Below, piece after piece: positions 53,702 through 62,730 of a stretch of DNA of 64,000 nt. Within the stretch, counting starts at the first letter, position 1, and each line of letters begins with the position of its first letter. The notes below the pieces were generated by a model. That model was given only the letters and a program-made list of their open reading frames with translations, made no database searches and had not been told where the DNA came from. The position numbers and the translations under genes were made by a program. Source of the stretch: Heloderma charlesbogerti (Eukaryota; Chordata; Lepidosauria; Squamata; Helodermatidae); the NCBI GenBank assembly GCA_026122225.1, contig JANEZZ010001959.1:3047501-3111500 (forward strand), given 5' to 3'.

Positions 53702-56177
53702 CGTCTGCGGTGATCTTGGAGCCCAAGAAAGTAAAATCTGTCACTGCTTCCATTTCTTCCCCTTCTATATGCCAGGAAGTGATGGGGCCAGATGCCATGA
53801 TCTTCGTTTTTTTAATGTTGAGTTTCAAACCAGCTTTTGCACTCTCCTCTTTCACCCTCAACAAGAGGCTCTTGAGATCCTCTTCGCTTTCTGCCATTAG
53901 GGTGGTATCGTCTGCATATCGGAGGTTGTTGATAATTCTCCCGGCAATCTTAATTCCGACCTCTGATTCATCCAACCCGGCATTTCTCATGATGTACTCT
54001 GCATATAAGTTAAATAAGCAGGGTGACAATATGCAGCCTTGTCGTACTCCTTTCCCAATTTTGAACCAATCGGTTGTTCCATGTCTGGTTCTTACTGTTG
54101 CTTCTTGACCCTCGTACAGGTTTCTCAGGAGACAGGTAAGGTGGTCTGGTACTCCCATCACTTTAAGAATTTGCCACAGTTTGTTGTGATCCACACAATC
54201 AAAGGCTTTAGCGTAGTCAATGAAGCAGAAATAGACATTTTTCTGGAATTCTCTTGCTTTCTCCATGATGCAGCGAATGTTGGCGATTTGATCTCTAGTT
54301 CCTCTGCCTCTTCTAAACCCAGCTTGTACTTCCGGTAGTTCTCGGTTCGCATACTGCTGAAGCCTAGCTTGTAGGATTTTGAGCATCACCTTGCTGGCAT
54401 GTGAAATGAGCGCAATGGTGCGGTAGTTTGAACACTCTTTGGCGTTGCCCTTCTTTGGAATTGGAATGTAAACTGACCTTTTCCAGTCTTGTGGCCACTG
54501 TTGAGTATTCCAGATTTGTTGGCATATTGAATGCAGCACTTTAACAGCATCATATTTTAGGATTTTAAATAGCTCGGCTGGAATACTGTCATCTCCGCTA
54601 GCTTTGTTGTTACTAATGCTTCCTAAGGCCCACTTGACTTCACTCTCGAGGATGTCCGGCTCAAGTTCAGTGACCGCACTATCATGGCTATCAGGGACAT
54701 TCAGATCTTTCCTGTATAGTTCTTCTGTGTATTCTTGCCACCTCTTCTTAATCTCCTCTGCTTCTGTTAGGTCTCTGCCTTCTTTGTCCTTTATCATGCC
54801 CGTCTTTGCACAAAACGTTCCCTTGAGATCTCCAATTTTCTTGAAGAGATCTCTAGTCTTTCCCATTCTGTTGTTTTCCTCGATTTCTTTGCATTGTTCA
54901 TTTAAGAAGGCCTTCTTGTCTCTCCTTGCTATTCTCTGGAACTCTGCATTCAGTTGGGTATATCTTCCCCTTTCTCCCTTGCTTTTCGCTTCCCTTCTTT
55001 CATGAGCTACTTGTAAAGCCTCATTAGACAGCCACTTGGCTTTCATGCATTTCTTTTTCTTTGGGACGGATTTCGTTGCTGCCTCCTGAACAATGTTACG
55101 GACCTCCGTCCATAGTTCCTCAGGCACTCTGTCTATCAGGTCTAATCCCTGAAATCTATTCCTCACCTCCACTGTATATTCATCAGGGATATGATTTAGG
55201 TCATACCTGAACGGTTTAGTGGTTTTCCCGACGTTCTTCAATTTAAGCCGAAATTTTGCAAGAAGCAGCTCATGATCTGAGCCACAGTCAGCTCCAGGTC
55301 TTGTTTTGACTGACTGTATGGAGCTTCTCCATCTTTGGCTGCAAAGGACATAATCAATCTGATTTCGATATTGACCATCTGGTGATGTCCATGTGTAGAG
55401 TCGCCTCTTGTGTTGTTGGAAAAGAGTGTTTGCTATGATCAGCGTGTTGTCTTGGCAAAACTCTATTAGCCTTTGTCCTGCTTCATTTTGTACACCAAGT
55501 CCATGCTTGCCTGTTATCCCGGTGATTTCTTGACTTCCTACTTTAGCATTCCAATCCCCTATGATGAAGAGGACATCTTTTTTTGGTGTTAGTTCTAGAA
55601 GGTGTTGTAGGTCTTCATAGAACCGATCAACCTCAGCTTCTTCGGCCTCAGTGGTTGGGGCATAGACTTGAATTACTGTGATGTTGAATGGTTTGCCTTG
55701 GATTCGTACTGAGATCATTCTATCATTTTTAAGATTGTACCCCAGTACTGCTTTTCCCACCCTTTTGTTGACTATGAGTGCTACTCCATTTCTTCTAAGG
55801 GATTCTTGCCCACAATAGTAGATATGATGGTCACCTGAATTAAATTCGCCCATGCCTGTCCATTTTAGTTCGCTGATTCCCAAGATGTCGATGTTCAATC
55901 TTGCCATCTCATGCTTGACCACCTCCAGCTTACCTTGATTCATTGATCTGACATTCCAGGTTCCTAAACAATATTGTTCTTTACAGCATCGGATTTTCTT
56001 TTCACCACCAGACACATCCACAGCTGAGTGTCCTTTCGGGTTTGGCCCAGCCGCTTCACTCTTTCTGGCGCTACTTGGAAATACCCTCTGCTCTTCCCCA
56101 GTAGCATATTGGACACCTTCCGACCTGAGGGGCTCATCTTCCGGCGTCATATCTTTTAGCCTTGTGATACTTTCCAT
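53694..56177 (-). CDS. BovB endonuclease-reverse transcriptase, main ORF (827 codons)
   Basis: An APE-like endonuclease occupies roughly residues 70-310: TWNVRSMNQGK at 73, SELKWTGMG at 102, FIIGDWNAKVGSQ at 205 and SDHELL at 300, all expected catalytic motifs. The reverse transcriptase follows: YIPIPKKGNAKECSNYRTIA, QAGFRRGRGTRDQIANIR, FIDYAKAFDCVDH, GVRQGCILSPCLFNLYAEY and the YADD box at 754-757. The frame ends just after FLGSKITADGD because of a frameshift, and the rest of the protein continues in the ORF at 53156-53701. The start at 56177 is the first Met of the open frame; the true start may differ. Active status cannot be judged. Confidence 0.9.
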   Translation of the reverse strand: MESITRLKDMTPEDEPLRSEGVQYATGEEQRVFPSSARKSEAAGPNPKGHSAVDVSGGEKKIRCCKEQYCLGTWNVRSMNQGKLEVVKHEMARLNIDILGISELKWTGMGEFNSGDHHIYYCGQESLRRNGVALIVNKRVGKAVLGYNLKNDRMISVRIQGKPFNITVIQVYAPTTEAEEAEVDRFYEDLQHLLELTPKKDVLFIIGDWNAKVGSQEITGITGKHGLGVQNEAGQRLIEFCQDNTLIIANTLFQQHKRRLYTWTSPDGQYRNQIDYVLCSQRWRSSIQSVKTRPGADCGSDHELLLAKFRLKLKNVGKTTKPFRYDLNHIPDEYTVEVRNRFQGLDLIDRVPEELWTEVRNIVQEAATKSVPKKKKCMKAKWLSNEALQVAHERREAKSKGERGRYTQLNAEFQRIARRDKKAFLNEQCKEIEENNRMGKTRDLFKKIGDLKGTFCAKTGMIKDKEGRDLTEAEEIKKRWQEYTEELYRKDLNVPDSHDSAVTELEPDILESEVKWALGSISNNKASGDDSIPAELFKILKYDAVKVLHSICQQIWNTQQWPQDWKRSVYIPIPKKGNAKECSNYRTIALISHASKVMLKILQARLQQYANRELPEVQAGFRRGRGTRDQIANIRCIMEKAREFQKNVYFCFIDYAKAFDCVDHNKLWQILKVMGVPDHLTCLLRNLYEGQEATVRTRHGTTDWFKIGKGVRQGCILSPCLFNLYAEYIMRNAGLDESEVGIKIAGRIINNLRYADDTTLMAESEEDLKSLLLRVKEESAKAGLKLNIKKTKIMASGPITSWHIEGEEMEAVTDFTFLGSKITADGD

Positions 56178-56472
56178 GGGCTTTTCTTGGCAAGAATACT
56201 GGAGTGGGTTGCCATTTCCTTCTCCAGTGGCTTATGCCTTTTCCTATTGCCTCCCTAGCCTCCTTCCCTCCCCAAAGCCTCCACTAGATGGCTGAAATCA
56301 CCCATCTAGCTAAAATGCAGAGAAGGAGGCACAAGGGGCCTCCCTCTCTGCATAGGATACTCATAAGCCTTCAAATTCAGAGGCTTATGAGTACCCAGGG
56401 TAGATCCCATGGGACTGCAACCATGAATTTATTTAATTCCTTTTTTAAAGCCATCCAAGTTGGTAGCTGTCT

Positions 56473-57123
56473 TAGGGATGTCGGAGACTTTCTCCACGAA
56501 TCTCTGGGAGAATCTCTGGGAAATTGGTGGAGAAACGGTCCGCCCCCCCACCCCCCCGGGATGGGACTTACCTTGGTCGAATGTCCCTGGCGGCGGCGGG
56601 TCCTGGAGGCGGTTTGGTGGCGGTTCGGCGGCGGCGGCCGGTCTTCTGACCGGCCGCCGCCACCGCCATTTCCAATTGTAAAACAACAACAACAACAACA
56701 AACGTGATAGGCTATGTAAAGATTTACGTAGCCTATCACGGCTAGATTTTCAAAAAACACTGATAGGCTATGTAAATGTTTATGTAGCCTATCACGGCTG
56801 ACCTTGGGGGAAAAAAAAGCGTGTATGCAAATGGCGGCGCCCATGGGCGCCGCCATTTGCGTTCCTTATTTGGGCACGTGTAGTCTACGTACATAAACAT
56901 TTATGTAGACTACGGCGAAAATAAGGGCAACGCTATTTGCGACCCGGCAGGAGCAGAGGATTTGCGGCCGAAGGGACGGGGCGCCTCCCCCCCGGCCAGA
57001 ATTTTGGCGGGGAGGGATGGGGCACCTCCCCCCCACCAAGAATTTCGGGGGGAGGAACAGAGCGCCTTCCCCCCACCGCGAAGCAAGCTGCGGAACCATG
57101 TAAGGGACTTTCATCCATCCCTA
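56473..57123 (-). mobile_element. TAGGGATG-family hAT element, hairpin-array type (651 bp)
   Basis: Ends are tagggatg and catcccta; palindromes near 56704-56740, 56760-56795 (gataggctatgtaaa type), 56829-56858 (aaatggcggcgccc type) and 56880-56920 (tagtctacgt type). It looks like 13005 with its central section deleted. Flanks agctgtct and gaaggttc do not match; see the adjoining piece at 57124. AGGTAAGT (minus) is exact at 56566-56573. Confidence 0.85.
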
Positions 57124-57410
57124 GAAGGTTCTCTTTATGAGAACCATAAATGGCTGCATTTAGCTTAAACTAAGACATTTATGGTTGCAAATGGCATACT
57201 GGACATCATTTGCATCCGCAGTCAATCCCCCTCAGCCAGCTATATGGCAATGGCAGCTGTATCGCTGGCACTTTGGAGCTGGCAGGTGGCTCTGTGGAAT
57301 CACCGCGGAGCGGAGCCAGCCAAAGAGGATTCTGGGGGGAGGAATGGATTGCATCCCCCCAAGGGCGGATTCCAGGCTGGAACGACAGGTAGGGAATTTG
57401 CCCATCCCTA
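57124..57410. mobile_element. Right-end piece of another TAGGGATG-family element
   Basis: Contains the hairpin 'aaccataaatggctgcattt' / 'actaagacatttatggttgc', the family-like arm 'gaggattctggggggaggaa' and ends 'gggaatttgcccatcccta' at 57410. It has no left end of its own; flank after is atgtgttt. Confidence 0.6.
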
Positions 57411-57849
57411 ATGTGTTTTGGGATATTGTCCAAAATCATCAGAAACCTCACACCCAAGGCCTTGTCTTGCATTTAGTGGAGTGGTGTAGTATTGGAGAAA
57501 TACCCAAGCTTCTCAGATGGTGCCGTTTTCTTCATGAGAGTCAAGGCTTTGAACTGTTGTGCTGAGGCTCCCTTAGTGTCATGGAGGAATATACCTTCCC
57601 TTTGGAGGAAGACGTCTCCTTTACTATGAAATCTTGTTCCGTGTATAAAGGTTTTTGTGCATGTGCCCTATCAAAGTGCATCTTGGGAGCTGTAGTTTGG
57701 AATCATGGGGTGCAGCATGATGTCATGCATCACCATGTTAGGTTTCCACATGGCCTGCCTGCATGATGATGTAATGTGAACTTTACTCACTGCCACTGAT
57801 CACTGGTATGAAAATGGACCTGTAGAGTCCTCCTCCTCCACTTACTTAC
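57411..57849. other. No feature recognised
   Basis: Unassigned non-coding sequence. Confidence 0.4.
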
Positions 57850-58380
57850 TTACTTAATTTATTTATTAAATTTCTTAATTGCCCATCTGGCAATTACTCT
57901 GGGTGATGTACCATAATACAAACAGTTTAAAACAATAAAATTACACATTAAAACATCATTTTCTGAAATTTCCCTAGCCCACCCCAAATGCCCACCTGAA
58001 CAACCAAGTTTTCAACACAGCAGAAGCTCATTAAAGAGGGGACATGGTGGAGTTCCCTAGGGAGGGAGTTCCACAGAGTGGGGGCCACCAAAGAGAAGGC
58101 CCACCCCCTCATTCTTAGCAGCCTAGCTGTCCTAACTGATGGGACAGAGTGAAGGCCATCCGAGGCTGATCTTGTTGCGCGGCCTGTCTGGTGTTGCTGG
58201 AGGCACTCCTTAAGATAGGCTGGGCTGGAACCATATAGGGTTTTAAAGGTCAAAACCAATGCCTTGAATTTGGCCTGGAAAACAACTGGTAGCCAGTGCA
58301 ACTCCTCAGCACTGGAGTGATGTGGTCTTGCCGGTGGCTGCCTTTAATCAGGCAAGCCGTCATGTTCTGTACTTCAGAGC
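57850..58380 (-). mobile_element. L2/CR1-like LINE 3' end (minus)
   Basis: Minus-strand frame reads HWLPVVFQAKFKALVLTFKT, then RGWAFSLVAPTLWNSLPREL and HVPSLMSF: the same ORF2 C-terminus as at 940, with a better preserved order. The (ttta)n tail lies at the left edge. Confidence 0.85.
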
Positions 58381-58511
58381 CAGAGTGGTGGTGGTGGTGA
58401 TGATGATGAAGGAAGCAGCAAAGGAGATTGCTTCAAGTACGGTTTTGGGGGGATCTAGGTGGTAGGATGAGTGAAAACTTGAGCGGGGTGTTCTATGTAC
58501 TACTTTACTGT

Positions 58512-59206
58512 AGGGATGTTCATCGCTATGGAGTCTGGTCCTTTGGGGGCTTGACGGACTCCCACTTCACCCCTGGATTGGATTGCCTTTATATGCCAAG
58601 CCAGGGGTTTCTTCCTAATATCAGGGAACGTTCCCCCCTTTTGTCTAGAGACTTCTGCAAAAGGGGGAAAGTTCCCCCCACTGCTGTGCATACCCCTCAC
58701 ACCGTCCTTGCCAGTGTCAGCATCTGGAAGGAGAGCATGAGGGGTGTGTGCATGGTGGTGGGTGGTGGCAGCGGGAAGGGAGCAGTCCATCCCCACTGCC
58801 TGCTGCTGGCACCATGCACACTCCTCATGGTCTCCTTGCTGATGCTGACATCGGCAAGGAGAGCGCAAGGGGTGCATGCAACACTGGTGGATGGCGGAGG
58901 CAGGGAGAGACAACTCCCTTTTTGCCACTGCTGCTGGTGTCAGGAGCGGCAGGCGGTGCCGGTGTCAGTGGCAAAAAGGGAGTCACCCCTCTCTGCTGCC
59001 ACCACCCACCAGCACCACATGCACCCCTTGTAGTCTCCTTGTCGGTGTCAGGGTGCATGTGGTGGTGGTGGCACAAGTCCATGAGCTGGCCTGCCTTGCA
59101 CAGGTCAAGTCAGGCCAGCTTGTGGACAAAGCAAGCCAGAGTCTGGGGGGCCAAGCTGTCAAAACCTTGGTGGGCTTGAGCCCTGGATGGGTTCCTCTGC
59201 CATCCC
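58512..59206. mobile_element. hAT-type palindromic element (AGGGATG ends, ~695 bp)
   Basis: Left agggatgttcatc, right 'cctctgccatccc' (one terminal base lost). Identical tttactgt duplications lie at 58504-58511 and 59207-59214. The interior has repeated and inverted blocks such as 'ctccttgctgatgctgacat' and 'gacatcggcaaggagagcgc'. Its right end was later duplicated by the L1 insertion. Confidence 0.8.
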
Positions 59207-59262
59207 TTTACTGTGCATACTTCAAAACACGCAATCAATTCCAAACTTAAAGACAAATTCAT
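59056..59262. repeat. Left copy of a ~207-bp L1 target-site duplication
   Basis: It runs from 'catgtggtggtggtggcac' to 'aagacaaattcat' and ends exactly at the poly-T that marks the 3' end of a minus-strand L1. It includes the right end of the hAT element above plus its flank. The other copy is at 62221-62429. Confidence 0.8.
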
Positions 59263-60319
59263 TTTTTTCAAAAAATATATATTTAAGTTTCTGAACAATA
59301 ACAAATCAATCCTTCCCACAACACCCCCCACAAAAAAGAAAAGTATTACAATATATCAAATACAGTCATACATATAAATTGTCAATATACCTGTAGGTAA
59401 TAGAATTAAATTATTGTATTTCTTATCAAATGGTCTGTTACTACATGAAATCAGAATTTGCTACACCCAAAATCCAATTGATTAGTTGGGGGTCCATCTT
59501 CAACATTCAAATCCTGGAAAAACATTAAAAATAGGTGCCAAATTGCTACAAATCATCTTTTATTTCTCCTCTAGCTACCCGAAGCAGCTGGTTAATTCCT
59601 CCGCCAGTGCAACAAACCATATTATATCCAGATATCTCCGGAATGAGAGACCTTGAGCATTTTTCCAACTCCTTGCAAACTCAGTTCGTGCAGCTCCTAC
59701 TAGCATCGCCAGCAATTCTTTATACTGCAGTTCCTCATTCTCCCCAGTAAACGGTGAAAAACCAGTAATAGAGTTTAATTTGGAATTACCATTTGTTTTG
59801 TTACATTACTCAGCCAGTCTGTTACTTCATGCCAAAATGGTCTAACCTTCGGACAAAAAATCCACATACGTTCAAGCGATCCCCTTAAGCCACAGTTTCT
59901 CCAGCACATGTCCAATAACTCATTATTGATTTTATGCAGCTTTGTGGGCACAAGTGCCATCTATGGACTATTTCAATGTCATTTCTTTAGACTTAGCTGA
60001 TCTAGACTTATCAGCTTGCGAGTACAATATTCTTGCCCATGACTGTTCTGATATGCTAATATTTAAGTTTGTTTCCCATGTCATCTTAGCACCCATATAT
60101 TTATCATATTCCCCCTCAATAATAGCCTTATAGATGACTGAGACTAATCCCTTTTTTTAAAACTATACTCTTTAGTACAGTAATGATCAAATCTTGTAAG
60201 TGGTCTTATAACACATGACATATGCAAATAAGTTGCAAATTTATTAATTTGCAATAATTGAAACCAGCTAGCTCTTATTTGAGAGGTTTTATCTTTTAAT
60301 TGTCTTTTTGAAATTGATT

Positions 60320-60360
60320 TGTAGGCCCCTTCCAACCCTACTATTCTATGATTCTATGAT
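60320..60360 (+). mobile_element. CR1 tail fragment (~40 bp)
   Basis: 'tgtaggccccttccaaccct' and 'actattctatgattctatga': only the last bases of CR1, inserted in the L1. Confidence 0.75.
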
Positions 60361-60385
60361 TTTCCTCTTATAAATAAGTCTCGAA

Positions 60386-60801
60386 GGGCACAATCCTGTG
60401 GCCGCTAGTCAGCGGCTAGATGGCCATAGGATAGGTCGGTTCGAAGGTCAGTTCCCGAGAACCAGCCTCCACCCTTCCTGTGCTGCCTCGTAAGCAGCAT
60501 GGATTGGCACCACACTCTGCACTTATAAAAGGAGTGCGTAGCAGTGAAAACGGGGCATTCCTCAGGGCGGGGAGGGTGGAACTGGCATTCTGACGCTTCC
60601 TATGCATCATCTGGCATCTGCCTGCCCCCCGCCCTGCTCCGACTTCCCGCAGCTAGACAGTCAAAATCATCTGTCTAGCCATGAATGCAGGGCAGCTGAA
60701 GTGCGGAGGGAACAATCCCCTTGTACTGCTCCTGCCCTGCATTGGATAGGTGGTTGCCTCTGAGTTGGGAGATGGCTGCCTATCCCGATAGGATTGTGCC
60801 C
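60386..60801. mobile_element. Larger Harbinger-like MITE (416 bp)
   Basis: Left gggcacaatcctgtggccg, right 'gataggattgtgccc'; flanks GAA and TAA. Arms include 'gctagatggccataggatag' and 'ctatcccgataggatt'. Interior 'aatcatctgtctagccatga' resembles the 29741 and 52955 copies. Confidence 0.7.
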
Positions 60802-61525
60802 TAAGTCTATAAATCCTAGTTTCTTTCCATTATTTATATTGCACATATTTAACTTGAAAATTAAAACTGGGATGTTCCAGAATAGGGCATAATGGGGGCA
60901 TGGGAGGGGCTAAGAATTTCACATATTTATGCCATATTTGAACCAGTTCACTAGTAAAAGGGTTACGTATTATCCCTTTATTTCTTGGGAGTTTAGGTAG
61001 ATGTAGATAAGAAGCTGAGAAGTTAGTATCTTCATATCCTTCTATCTGACTGAACCTAATCAGGAGGGTTATCTGACTTTATAAGTTTAACAATTTGAGC
61101 TATCTGAAAAGCTTTGCAATATTTTATTAAATTCAGTACAGCCAATCATCCTCTTAGAGCAGGTCTATATTTTACACTATTAACAAAGCTTAAATGTTAA
61201 GTGCTCCCAGCAATAAACCTTTCCAATCTTTTTTGCCAAAGTTTTATTTTTTTTAAGCCTGGATACCAAGGAATATTTTGAAACAAAAATAAAAAATTGG
61301 TAACATATGAGCTTTTACTATTGTGAGCCTACCTAGTAAAGATAAATTTAATTTAGCCCATAATTTATTTTTTCTCTTATAGCATTAAAGCCATTCTTAT
61401 AATTTCTATAAACTAGCTGATTAGTATTTTTTGTTAGCCAACTTCCTAGATATTTAAGACTAGAATAACAAAGATCTAAGTTGCATATTCTGTTGATTTC
61501 TTTTTGTTACTCAAAGGAGATATTT

Positions 61526-61884
61526 ATACTGAGAGGAGATATGATAGCACTGTTCAAGTACTTGAAAGGTTGTCACAGCGAGGAAGGACAGGATCTCTTC
61601 TCCATCAACCCAGAGTGCAGGACCCAGAATCATGGGCTCAAGTTACAGGAAGCCAGATCAGGAAGCTGAACAGCGGAAAAATGTTCTGACTGTTAGGGTC
61701 AGGGCAATGGAACCAATGACCTAGGGAGGTAGTGGGCTCTCCCACACTGGAGGCATTCAAGATGAGGCTGGACAGCCATCTGTCAGGGATGCTCTGACTT
61801 GGATTCCTGCATGGAGCAGGGGGTTGGACTTGATGGCCTTGTAGGCCCCTTCCAACCCTACTATTCTATGATTCTATGATTCTA
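61526..61884 (+). mobile_element. CR1 LINE 3' end (plus)
   Basis: 'gaggagatatgatagcactg', 'ggcattcaagatgaggctgg', 'gcagggggttggacttgatg' and the tail 'tattctatgattctatgatt'. Interrupts the L1, so it is younger than the L1. Confidence 0.9.
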
Positions 61885-62220
61885 TACATAATAGTTTGGA
61901 TTTTTCATAGTTAATATTTAATCCCGTATAGTAATTAAAATTTTATAGTATTTGTTTTAGGGGCACAGTACTTTTAAATGGATTTTCAAGGAGGAGTTAT
62001 GTCATTGGCATATAAATTTATTTTATGCTGTCTTTTTTTATCCATATTCCAGTAAAGCTGATATTTTCTCTAACTGAAGCTGCAAGCTGTTTTATGGCTA
62101 GAAAATATTAATGGGGATAAAGGATCATCCTGCCTTATACCTCTACAAGTTTCAAATTAATCATTAATTAATCAAATTAATCAAATTCTAATTAATCATT
62201 AATTAATCATCACTACTGAA

Positions 62221-62429
62221 CGTGTGGTGGTGGCAGCAGAAGTGCAGGAGCTGGCCTGCCTTGCACAGGTCAAGTCAGACCAGCTTGTGGACAAAGCAAG
62301 CCAGAGCCTGTGGGGCCAAGCTGCCAAAAGCTTGGTGGGCTTCACCTCCAGATGGATTCCTCTGCCATCCCTTTATACTGTGCATACTTCAAAACTCGCA
62401 ATCAATTCCAGACTTAAAGGTAAATTCAT
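62221..62429. repeat. Right copy of the ~207-bp L1 target-site duplication
   Basis: Runs 'cgtgtggtggtggcagcag' to 'aggtaaattcat' and aligns without large gaps to 59056-59262, estimated by eye at 80-85% identity. It includes the same hAT end (ctctgccatccct). Confidence 0.8.
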
Positions 62430-62489
62430 AATACATCGATCCAGGCTTGCTACAAAGTTGAGCATTACAAATGGATGAGTTTTGATTAA

Positions 62490-62730
62490 GGAAGGAAAGG
62501 AAAGGTTCCTCCTGTGTAAACACCGAGTCATTGCTGACCCCTAGAGGGATGCCTGCTTGCGCTGGCATTTTCTGTAGCGGGGTGGTTTGCCATTGCCTTC
62601 CCCAGTTGTGACTACCTTTCCCCCAGCAAGCTGGGTACTCATTTTACTGAACTCGGAAGGATGGAAGGCTGAGTCGACCTGAGCTGGCTACCCGAGACCC
62701 AGCTTCCACTGGGATCGAACTTATGTTGTG
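62490..62730 (-). mobile_element. tRNA-derived SINE with BovB-type tail (Sauria-SINE-like)
   Basis: On the minus strand it reads a B-box-like gttcgatcccagtggaag, then 'aaatgagtacccagcttgct', 'ggggaaggcaatggcaaacc' and the tail 'gaggaacctttcctttcctt'. This resembles squamate SINEs that share a BovB-like 3' tail; the exact family name is not verified. Confidence 0.65.

Larger units (their letters stand above)
53144..56227 (-). mobile_element. BovB (RTE-clade) LINE, near full length and nearly intact (3084 bp)
   Basis: Identical tggcttat flanks the element at 53136-53143 and 56228-56235. On the minus strand it runs from a BovB 5' end ('ggcaacccactccagtattc') through the ORF to the 3' end 'acgaagagtcggacacgac' and an (aac)n tail. 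Only one frameshift, near 53700, was noticed in the whole ORF, and there are no internal stops. This is far better preserved than 17200-21364. RTE elements encode one endonuclease-reverse transcriptase polyprotein that copies RNA at a nicked genomic site. Confidence 0.95.
52955..56422. mobile_element. Larger Harbinger-like MITE split by BovB
   Basis: Left gggtgcaatcctatgtac with TTA before it (52952-52954); right end near 'catgggactgcaacc'. The pieces 52955-53143 and 56228-56422 together read as the reverse of the element at 29741-30191 ('ccccaaagcctccactagat', 'ggctgaaatcacccatctag', 'cttatgagtacccaggg'). Confidence 0.65.
59263..62220 (-). mobile_element. L1 LINE, 5'-truncated, with later insertions
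   Basis: Minus orientation with a poly-A tail (poly-T at 59263). The C-terminal ORF2 remnant at 59775-59960 reads MCWRNCGLRGSLERMWIFC then KVRPFWHEVTDWL, the L1 cysteine-rich end. A remnant of the RT active-site region (decayed FYADD, read from 'tttatatgccaatgacataa') lies near 62005. Insertions: CR1 scrap 60320-60360, Harbinger-like MITE 60386-60801, CR1 61526-61884. L1 sequence itself is about 2.1 kb. Many stops; inactive. Confidence 0.75.
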
